A stretch of DNA of 64,000 bases, taken from the NCBI GenBank assembly GCA_016946835.1, contig JACVTC010000045.1, positions 1,024,501 through 1,088,500 of the forward strand. Direction: 5' to 3'. This document shows, in pieces, positions 55,690-64,000 of this stretch. The notes below the pieces were generated by a model. That model saw nothing but the letters and a program-made list of their open reading frames with translations, was not told the DNA's origin and ran no database searches. The translations under genes were made by a program, and so were the position numbers. The stretch comes from Neocallimastix lanati (nom. inval.) (lineage: Eukaryota > Neocallimastigomycota > Neocallimastigomycetes > Neocallimastigales > Neocallimastigaceae). Numbering within the stretch: position 1 is the stretch's first letter; the number at the start of each line of letters is the position of its first letter.

Positions 55690-57372
55690 ATGAGCAGAAA
55701 TAACTTAAGAAGTAATTCTAGAAATAGTATCAATTCTACCCAAGACCAAATAATAAACATCAGTGAATATGAACCCACACAAAAGGGGTTCACTTTTAAC
55801 TACAGTGAAAACTTTAACCATATTACGGAATTGACAACAGATAACTTTGTTAACTGGAAAACAAATATCCTTTATCTCCTTTGTATTAATAACCTCGATG
55901 ACTACATAAGTCATGAAAAAGTGAAAAAGATAAGAAGGAGAGATATAACAGAAAGCATTGAAAAATATACGATTGATAAATTCGATAATTCCCTTGTGTA
56001 CGAAATCGGAACAAGCGAAAAAGATATTAAAAATGACATATTAGTAAAAAGGATCATAACTAATAATCTTGGTGAGAACACCAAGAAAATATTGGAAAGT
56101 CAAAGCAAAACGGCCTTCCAATTATGGGAACTACTTAACAAGTCTTTTACCATAGGACCTGAACAAAGAAAAATGGTCCTGAAAGACAAAATTAATAAAT
56201 TGAAATATAATTTAGAAGATGATGTCCATATTTTCTTAGCTGTCTTACAAAATCTCCTGGATGAATTGGAAAGAATAGACTCCGATATTAATGACAATGT
56301 TAAGGTCGGTATTTTAAATCGAGCTCTCCCTGAAAACATTAGATTCATTAATGTTTTCCAGTACAATAATAATTGGACAAAATGCTATAACTATGTCAAA
56401 AGGATAATACCTGATATTGTTTTCTCCAATATCAGGGAAACAGCTTTAATCGAACAAAATCCGAAGAATATATTTAGTTTAGAAAATGGACGAAAAATCT
56501 ATAAACCTAAGAAAATAAAATACAAGAAAAGAAAAAATGGAAAATGCTACCTTTGTGGAAAGTTCGGACACTACCGAAAAGACTGCTTAAAAAACAAGTA
56601 CAATAAAAACAAAAGAAACAACAAACAACATAAAAGAAAAGGTAATACAAAAAAATTCAACAAAGAAAAACCAAGAGAAGGTCATGCATATCTATTAAAC
56701 GATAAAAAGGATTATAATGAAAACTACCAAGTAGACTTCTCAAGAGATTATAACTCAGACAACTGTTTTGAATTAAACAGTTTAGAGATTAACAAACCAA
56801 CAAAAATTGATATAAGAAGCAACAATAATAATATTACACAATGGATTCTGGATTCCGGTGCCTCAATTAATGTAACAAATAACATTAATATATTATCAAA
56901 CATCAGAAAAGAAAAAATAAAAATATCTCTTGCCAATGGAAAGGAAACATATGCTAACTACATTGGTGATTTCAACGCATATATAAACAATCATAAATTT
57001 ATTTTAAAGAACGTTCATTATTCTAAATTTATTAAGAAAAATTTAATATCAATCAATCAATTAATAACACAAAATTATAAAATTGTTTTCAATAACTATA
57101 AAAACTCACAAATCGCAATCATCTATGACGACAAAGGTAATAGAATATATCAATCAGCAGCAGACAATAAAAATATATTTAAAATATATTTATCAAAAGC
57201 ACCATCCATTTTTCATAAGAATAATAATTTCGAAAATTTAAAGGAAATTAATTCAACACATATCAACAATAAACAAGATTTTGATCTCTGGCATAGACGC
57301 CTGGGTCATTTCGACATTACTAAAATAAAAGATAATTTAAAAAATACTAATACAAATACAAATCACAAATGA
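55690..57372 (+). CDS. Copia gag, protease and integrase start (element B)
   Basis: A 560-codon frame starting MSRNNLRSNSRNSINST at 55,690, the same start as in A. In order: gag core (FNYSENFNHITELTTDNF near residue 35; AFQLWELLNKSFT near 142), LPENIRFINVFQYNNNW near 215, CCHC knuckle CYLCGKFGHYRKDC near 285, Lys/Asn-rich stretch, protease WILDSGASINVT near 385 with its Asp intact, and the integrase histidine motif LWHRRLGHFD near 538. It ends at TGA (57,370-57,372) where A has TGC, the first Cys of the integrase zinc motif. Gag and protease appear complete and could be made from this frame. Confidence 0.92.
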   Translation: MSRNNLRSNSRNSINSTQDQIINISEYEPTQKGFTFNYSENFNHITELTTDNFVNWKTNILYLLCINNLDDYISHEKVKKIRRRDITESIEKYTIDKFDNSLVYEIGTSEKDIKNDILVKRIITNNLGENTKKILESQSKTAFQLWELLNKSFTIGPEQRKMVLKDKINKLKYNLEDDVHIFLAVLQNLLDELERIDSDINDNVKVGILNRALPENIRFINVFQYNNNWTKCYNYVKRIIPDIVFSNIRETALIEQNPKNIFSLENGRKIYKPKKIKYKKRKNGKCYLCGKFGHYRKDCLKNKYNKNKRNNKQHKRKGNTKKFNKEKPREGHAYLLNDKKDYNENYQVDFSRDYNSDNCFELNSLEINKPTKIDIRSNNNNITQWILDSGASINVTNNINILSNIRKEKIKISLANGKETYANYIGDFNAYINNHKFILKNVHYSKFIKKNLISINQLITQNYKIVFNNYKNSQIAIIYDDKGNRIYQSAADNKNIFKIYLSKAPSIFHKNNNFENLKEINSTHINNKQDFDLWHRRLGHFDITKIKDNLKNTNTNTNHK

Positions 57373-58338
57373 CAAATATGTTCCAATTCAAAATTAAGGA
57401 ACGAACCTTTCAAAAGATCAATTAATAAAACAAAACACATTTTCGAACTTATACATCTTGATTTAGTGGGCCCCGTATTGCCATCCTTAAATAAGAATAT
57501 ATACTTCCTCACAATCCTGGATGACTTTTCTAGATATGGCTGGGTCTTATTCCTACAACATAAAAATGAAACATTTAATAAATTCATTATTTGGTACAAA
57601 GAAGTTTTAAACACATTCAACATTAAAATCAAAAATATTCGATCAGATAATGGAAGGGAATTTTTTAATAATAATTTTAAAATATTCTGTCAAAATAATG
57701 GTATAATACATCAATACACTATACCATATAATCCAGCTCAAAACGGGAAAGCTGAACGATTCAACGGCATACTTATATCTTCCGCAAAAGCTCTACTAAA
57801 TGAATCAAAACTTTCTCATAATTTTTGGGAATTTGCTGTCGATACAGTAAATTATATTCACAATCGTTTACCCTATCAGGGTATAAACAATAAAGTACCA
57901 TTTGAGATTCTATATAATAAACCTGTTGATTACAGCATATTTAGAGTTTTTGGATGTAGAGTATTTTTCTTTATACCAAAAGAACTACGATCCAAATTTG
58001 ATAATAATTCACACCCTGGAATTTTCTTAGGATATTGCAATAACCCATCATCTTATAAAATCCTTGATTTAACCAACAATAAAATCATGCTATCTCGAAC
58101 TGTCCAATTTTTTGAAAACGATCCTGGAAATTCAGTCTTACTAAACTATAATTCCAATAACGAATTCAGGGTGAATGATTACTCTGTCAAAAATTTTTCA
58201 AACAATAATTATAACAATTATAATTATCAAAAATACAACAACAACAATCACAACTATCAAAACAACTATAATAATATTAACGATTCACAATATAATAGCA
58301 ATATTTTAAGAAATAAAAATAAACATAAAACTTATTAA
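57373..58338 (+). pseudogene. Copia integrase (element B)
   Basis: The frame continues after the TGA. HLDLVGPVLPS near 57,450 has the first Asp, RSDNGREFFNNNF near 57,640 the second, and GKAERFNGILISS near 57,750 the catalytic Glu. FRVFGCRVFFFIPKELRSKF near 57,940 and LSRTVQFFENDPGN near 58,095 are the C-terminal blocks. It stops at TAA (58,336-58,338) in the Asn-rich linker, where A has AAA. The ATG at 57,466 is internal, after the first Asp, and is not a real start. Confidence 0.9.
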
Positions 58339-59340
58339 AAACAAAAACAAAATAAAAATGATAATCCTGAAGATAATAATAATTCAGAAAATGACAACAT
58401 TACTTCAAATAATATCAACATCAATAATGAAAACAACATTAACAATACTAGTAATAACACTTTCAATAATAATAATAAAAATAACACTAATAATAAAAGT
58501 AATATCTATATCAATGATTCATCAATCAATAATAATAATAAATTAAACAACAATAATATTTGCAACACTAATACAAGAAACTATAGAAATAATGAATTTA
58601 ATGACAATAATATTACCAATAATCTTAATAAAAATAATGATAATATTCCTAATAAAAATACAACTGAAGAATCTAATATGGAAAGTACAATTAATTACGT
58701 AAATAAATTGAACAATACTAATAACAATAAAATTGAAATATCCCACTATCAACACAATACAACAAACAATAATACAAATAAAAGAAACATTAATTATGAA
58801 GCAAAAGCATCAAGCAAAAGAATAAAATATAGTGAAAAGAATATATCAAAATTAAATGAAGAAAACAATATATTCAGAGAACCATATAACTTTAAAGATA
58901 TATTTAACCTTAAAGATAAAGAGCAATGGATGGAAGCCGTAAATGAAGAATTAAAAAATATGGAAAAGCTAAATGTTTTTCAGATTGTAAATTCAGTTCC
59001 AGAAGGATCTAACGTTATATCATCACGTTGGGTATTTAAATATAAAAGAGACTCAAACGGTAATATAATAAAAAGAAAAGCAAGATTAGTTGCGAAAGGT
59101 TATACGCAGCAGTATGGAATTGATTTCAATGAAACGTTTGCTCCAACTTTAAAACAAGATGCAATAAGGATTATCACAGCAATAGCTGTTCAGCATAATT
59201 TTAATATCGAACAAATAGACATTAACTCTGCATACCTTAATGCAGATTTAAAAGAAGATATACATATGAAATCTCCCGAAGGTCATCATTCATTCAATAA
59301 ATGTTTTTGGAAGCTTAAAAAAGCCCTTTATGGCTTAAAA
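58339..59340 (+). pseudogene. Asn-rich linker and reverse transcriptase N-half (element B)
   Basis: The linker runs to about 58,860. RT then has SRWVFKYKRDSNG near 59,020, KARLVAKGYTQQYG near 59,075, NETFAPTLKQDAIR near 59,128 and INSAYLNADLKEDIHMKSPE near 59,220. The frame is lost at LYGLK (about 59,336) through an extra A compared with element A. Confidence 0.88.
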
Positions 59341-59993
59341 ACAAGCTGGAAAAGAATGGAACGAAAAATTGAATAATGAGCTTCTCAAATTAAATTTTAG
59401 AAGAGCTAAGAGTGAACCTTGCGTTTATATTAAGACAGATAGGAATAATAAAATAATATGCATTTTGTCGGTATACGTAGATGATATATTAATTGCGGGA
59501 ACAGATCATGAAATCAAAATTGTAAAAGATTCAATAAAAAGAAAATTTAATATTAAAGATATAGGTAATGTAGAATTCGTTATAGGAATTAAATTTAATA
59601 AGATAAGAAATTGCTATATTTTACATCAAATAAGATATATTAACAATATATTATTCAAATATGAAATTAATAAACTTACACCATCGAAAAATTTAATACC
59701 AGTGAATAACAATAAATTGAAATGCATAAAATTTAATGAAACGAAATACCGAAGTGCCATTGGGAACCTATTGTATCTTGCTATTTGTAGCCGACCTGAT
59801 ATCCTATTTGCTGTGAGCAGAGCAGCAAGAAAATCCAATAACCCTAACTTAGAGGATTGGAATAATGTTCTTAAAATATTCAGATACTTAATGTACACAA
59901 AAAACTATGGTATAAAAATTGAAAAAGGTATTAACCTTAAGGTTTATGTAGACGCAGATTTCGCTGGAGACTCAATCACAAGAAAATCTACTG
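59341..59993 (+). pseudogene. Reverse transcriptase C-half and truncated RNase H (element B)
   Basis: In the shifted frame RT continues with CVYIKTDRNNK, the catalytic YVDDILIAG near 59,475 and YRSAIGNLLYLAICSRPDIL near 59,748. RNase H begins KVYVDADFAGDSITRKST near 59,940 and is cut there. A further insertion (KGINLKV where A has KGNLKV) keeps the frame. The last codons of this open frame (ELLVMFY) belong to the next sequence. Confidence 0.88.
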
Positions 59994-61960
59994 AGCTATT
60001 GGTGATGTTCTACTAGGAATCTGCAAAACTGAATATAGAATATTTGTTAAAAATAATGAAAAATATGAATTTACTAAGAGGGATGACCGGAAAAAAAAAC
60101 ACAAATAATATACTTCGTACAAAGAAAAAGGTCGAGAAGAATCGCAGTGAAAAGGAAAAATTAATAATAATGACAGATAAAGGAAACTTCAAAAGTCCTA
60201 GCAGGATCTTTTCAAGAAATAGCAATTATCTAGCTTTTACAATGCTGTTAAGGGAAGTTCCAAATCTAACCAGAGAAGTATCAGAAAATTTTGTTATTCT
60301 CAATGGAACAGTCAACGACTCTATTGATTCAAGCAAATATAAGGAAATTTTAATTTTTCTGGATCCGTGTTCTAATATAAATTTTATACTTCCAAAATTA
60401 GTTCAAGAACTAATAATTAATGTAAAAAAAAAATTTATATTAGTGGAGGTAAAAGTGAAAAAGCCAACCCCACATACCATAACTAACCAGATATATGTCA
60501 ATATTCCTTTCGTCGTGAAGGGCTCCAATAATAAAAAAGCCCAGTCATTAGCATTTACTACTCGCTTTAACATATTAGATCACTTTGAAAATACTATACA
60601 TCTACGACAAATTTCTAAGAAAAGTATAAAATTTACAGCAATTACTATTATCAGGGAAAACAGACCACAAAAATAGCCCAATCGATAAAAAATCATTTAG
60701 ACTGCTCTTCGGAAAAGAAGATTTACCTGATTACCATTGCTATTAACGAAGAACTAAATTTGAAAGAACTTATAAAGGACAATATGAGTTATTTATTAAA
60801 TCAATAAGTCTATTGTAACAAGATGTACTCAACTCTGGTCAACGAAAATCAACTTCATTCAGATTCTCTACAACTACCCTCCGGAAATTCTTCAGGATAA
60901 ACTTTGTCCAATGAAAATTATTCTCAGCCAGAATCAAAATGACTACCCTACGGGAATTCTTTAGGCATTAATTTAGCCAGAAATAATATTCTTAGGCCAC
61001 ATAGTGCAAGACAACCTTACAGTAGAAGTTCGTGACGTCGTTACGTTATTAGTACTGCAGTATGTACTAAAGGATCAATACCTTCAGAAGACTTAGAATT
61101 AATTATTAAAGAATTAAAAAAGAATATTGTTCTGTTTGAATTGAAACCTAAAACGAAAATTTGGCCAATACTCTACCCAAGCATAGGCTATATGATTGTG
61201 ATATATGGTTGTAGGAAGGAACAACTTTTTTTCACTATCCAATTTACCCTACATCCAAAGATGAGGACAAAAAAATACAAAAATATCTAGACAACCTAGC
61301 CAATAGATTCATAGGAAGATCAATCTCCAGCTGTACTCCTGGCCCTATTTTCAAGGAAGAAAAATGGGAATTTCGCCTATGTATTGACTACTAAAAACTA
61401 AATCAGCAAACCTTACAGAATACCTAGTTACTTCGCTAATTACCATTGTTTTCGAGGCCATGAAAGACTCAAAAAATTTTAATAGGTTTGAGATAAAAGT
61501 ACTAATAATTTTAAATATATCTAAAAAGGCGACGAATTTAAAACCTCCTTTCGTATCAAATATGAACATTTTGAATACATCGTGACTCCTTTTCTGCTCA
61601 CTAACGCTCCTGAAGTTACTGTTTTCGGTGATGTAATTAACAAGAAATTTCATGTATATTTGGACGATATTATTGTCAATTCAAAAAAATTCGAAGAACA
61701 TGTTAAGTAGGTAGAAACTGTCATACAACAGCAAATAGACAGCAAGTTTGTAGTAAAAATTTCCAAGTGCGAATTTAACAAGCTTGAAGTGAAATTCCTT
61801 GACCACATTATTAGTAGTGAAAGAATTAAGACAGACCTTCACAAGCTTGAATCTATTACTTCCTGAACAACTTCTACCAATATCAAAGAAGACCAATCAT
61901 TAATAGGGTTCTGTAATTATTATCATCTTTTTATCAAAGTCTTCTCCAGGAATACTTATT
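59994..61960 (+). pseudogene. Ty3/gypsy protease-RT remnant
   Basis: The frame 60,044-60,676 is protease-like: EILIFLDPCSNINFILPKL near residue 105 has D-P-C-S-N at the active site and INFI as the following strand. RT follows in broken frames: WEFRLCIDY near 61,367, FEYIVTPFLLTNAP near 61,572, and FHVYLDDIIVNSKKFEEHV near 61,650 with the catalytic DD. KISKCEFNKLEVKFLDHII near 61,758 and SLIGFCNYYHLFIK near 61,895 are the RT thumb and connection. Gag and the parts after RT are missing. It is joined without a visible boundary element to the cut end of element B. Confidence 0.78.
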
Positions 61961-62189
61961 AGAAAAACAAAAACAAATACCATTGATAAAAATTCAGTCA
62001 AAACTACTGAATCTTCATTAGTTAACAATAAGAAAATAGATTCTAAAAGTAAAGTTTCTGATATAAATATAATTAAACACCATAATCGTTAGCGTTTTAC
62101 AAGCCATAATAAAACAAAAATTTTAATAATAATATTAGATATTATTCTGAATTTATAAATGTAAAATTTCGTTTATTCAACTTTTAGAA

Positions 62190-63640
62190 ATTTTTCTGAA
62201 ATTAAGATCCAAATTAGATAAATATTTAAAATTGGAAAAATTAAAAATTTCAAATTCAATTGACTTTTATAATTTTATTCTCCATTATGATATTTCTAAT
62301 TATAATAATCATAAATTCAAAGAAGATGACTTGGGCATAGTTATGGTTTCCATTGATAACCTGGAAAATAAATTATTAGTTGTTACTGGAAGTAATACAA
62401 ATTTTATTTTCAGTGATTATTCTAATAAATTACCCAGTAAATACGATACTATTGGTAGCTGCCTTGGGTGTATTTATGAGGCTTTAACTGATGATACTAT
62501 CAGGGTTTCTATAGTAGTCTAACTTTTCATTAGTATTAATAATTCTTTAATATCTAATTTTTGTATTACAATTAATACTTTTAATAAATTTAATTAACTA
62601 TTAGGTATTAAAACAATTGTTAACTATTATTTCTTTATATGTTCTATTTCTAAATTAATATATCGTTTAAATTCTCTTTCTTAGCTTGATGTTATTAAAT
62701 CTTTATTTGAAGATGAAAATTTAGAATATATATCTTATTTTATTTTATTTATTGGTGAAAATAAATCTATTTACTTTTTTAAATTTTAATAATCAAATTA
62801 TTACGTTAATAAAATAGATAATGCTAGAAAAATTGTGCCTCAAATTGAAAATATTCAAATTAATAAAAGTATGATATAAACTATTATACCACAGGAAGTA
62901 AATCTTTCTCTTATAGAGTACATCTAATCTAAAGATTTTCTGAAAACAATTAAATGTACTTTTAAATTAAATATTTTTAAACATTTAATAAATGTTACTG
63001 ACATCGTTGCCACTTCTACTAAACAACTTTCTCTATTCAAAATGAGATCCAACCATATTCATTTATTTAAAAACGGTGTTCCTTTTAAAATTAGATTTTA
63101 TATACATAATTGACTAAAGTCTAATTCTTTAAATTTGAACTGATTAAACTTATCAATAAAAGTTTAATTATTCCATCTTATTCTACTTGGTCTTCATCAA
63201 TTATCCCTGCTATGAAAAATAATGGAAAATGGAAACTTTGCACTGATTAAAGAAAACTGAACTCAATGACTGTTCCTGATTCGTATTCTTTTCCTAACAT
63301 TGATTTTTAATTCCTTCGGTGGTGCTATAATTTTCTCTATATTAAATTTATTTTCAAATATGTATATTGAAGATAATATTAATTTTACCAGTTTTACCAC
63401 AAAATTTGGAAATTTTGTATACAAAGTTATGGCATTTGATCTTAAAGGTGCTTCAGTCACATTTCAGAAAGAAATGAATCATATTAGTTTTGGTTTATTA
63501 GGTAAATGTATTTTTGTTTTCATCTGAAGATATTTTAGTATTTTCTAACTCTATCGAAGAACATATTGTACGTTTTAAATAAATTTTCGAAATATTTCTT
63601 AAATATGATGTTAAAATCAACATTTAAAAATGTTGTTTCT
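62190..63640 (+). pseudogene. Second Ty3/gypsy protease-RT remnant
   Basis: A 96-codon frame (62,232-62,522) contains LLVVTGSNTNFIFSDY, a retropepsin motif (usually D-T-G-S-N-T-N-F) with Val in place of the catalytic Asp. RT follows in fragments: NGKWKLCTD near 63,222, NFTSFTTKFGNFVYKVMAFD near 63,380, KGASVTFQKEMNHISFGLLG near 63,445, and after a slip near 63,523 EDILVFSNSIEEHI, the YxDD region with Y-I lost. The wording differs from the 60-kb remnant, so this is another gypsy family. Stops and frameshifts are frequent. Confidence 0.72.
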
Positions 63641-64000
63641 TCAGAAAGGAGGTAGAACTACTCTATTTTATAAGAAATCTCGATTTAATGAACTTTCATT
63701 AAACCAAGATTTCTATGAAACTGTTTTTATGAATAAATGTATATATAATGAGAATTTCATTCATAAAAAAGCAATTTTTCTTTATAATTTTATTAATTAA
63801 TTTTTAAAAAAAATAAGCAATTTGAAATATTAAACTTACTGATTAATAAAAAATAATTTTTACTTTATATTCTAATAAATTAATAAAATATCTTTAATAA
63901 TAAAATAAATTATTTATTATTTAGTGTTAACATATTAAGTGTAACTTTTAAATTACATATATTAAAATTTATTTAGATTGTATTTACATAATGAATAATA
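63641..64000. other. Gene-free AT-rich interval to window end
   Basis: No gene is seen. A loose inverted repeat (GAAATCTCGATTTAATGAAC near 63,683 and TTCATTAAACCAAGATTTC near 63,695) overlaps itself as a hairpin. Confidence 0.45.

Larger units (their letters stand above)
53964..59993 (+). mobile_element. Ty1/copia LTR retrotransposon, element B (3'-truncated)
   Basis: This is the plus-strand sister of element A, close to identical through LTR, leader, gag and pol. It is cut inside RNase H after RKST (59,993), where gypsy-like sequence starts, so the RNase H end, polypurine tract and 3' LTR are lost. No target duplication can be checked. A TGA near the end of the first frame, a TAA in the linker and a one-base insertion in RT also break it. 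Confidence 0.93.

Noticed and set aside
54900-55690. A possible upstream reading frame before gag in element B
   Set aside because: Stops occur in all sense frames and no start with continuing frame is shared with element A.
1-64000. Mitochondrial origin because of high A+T and hairpin repeats
   Set aside because: Several retrotransposon families with target duplications, TGA acting as a stop in otherwise conserved frames, and no mitochondrial gene point to nuclear DNA.
1-64000. Repeat-induced point mutation as the cause of all stops
   Set aside because: Some lesions are C-to-T or G-to-A type (CAA to TAA, TGG to TAA), but others are transversions or indels (TGC to TGA, AAA to TAA, single-base slips), so a single cause is not shown.

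Overview
This is a very AT-rich eukaryotic window (my impression is above 80% A+T) built almost entirely from LTR retrotransposons and their debris. I find no host gene. Asn-rich protein linkers, fungal-looking Ty3/gypsy reverse transcriptase motifs, a chromodomain on one integrase and tRNA-derived repeats suggest an AT-rich lower eukaryote such as an early-diverging fungus. That is a low-confidence inference and I cannot name a species. No bacterial operons, rRNA or CRISPR arrays are seen.

Layout. 1-5.4 kb: decayed remnants, including two broken Ty1/copia pol fragments. 5.4-5.93 kb: a tRNA-like fragment and a perfect 200-bp tandem duplication. 5,983-12,924 (minus): copia element A, full length, flanked by target duplication AATAG. 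12.9-16.9 kb: tRNA-like relics, an LTR-like repeat and a broken gypsy pol. 16,896-23,193 (minus): copia element C, target duplication ATTAT. 23.2-24.9 kb: a copia integrase remnant and low-complexity DNA. 24,889-30,384 (minus): copia element C', sister of C, target duplication AATAA. 30.5-36.1 kb (plus): a gypsy element whose pol has collapsed. 36,201-36,708 (minus): a tRNA-headed SINE with a poly(T) tail and a 17-bp target duplication. 37.4-40.5 kb (minus): a broken chromodomain gypsy element. 40.5-49.75 kb: a gene-free mosaic of LTR-like repeats in both orientations with six copies of a 13-bp-arm hairpin. 49.7-51.97 kb: tRNA-like fragments and a third, deleted copia. 53,964-59,993 (plus): copia element B, sister of A, truncated at its 3' end. 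60.0-63.6 kb: two decayed gypsy pol remnants.

How the parts work together. The copia elements share the order LTR, tRNA primer site, leader with a hairpin array, gag with a CCHC knuckle, protease, integrase, Asn-rich linker, reverse transcriptase, RNase H, polypurine tract, LTR. Every copy carries disabling lesions. The most interesting signals are these: (i) both copia families have primer binding sites that match the internal 5' half (D arm to anticodon loop) of tRNA-Lys(CUU), as in Drosophila copia's half-tRNA priming but with another tRNA; (ii) both families carry, between that site and gag, an array of about 24-nt hairpins of unrelated sequence, with alternating unit types and one compensated base pair in family A/B; (iii) family C has TG...TA LTR ends confirmed by two target duplications; (iv) a poly(T)-tailed SINE.
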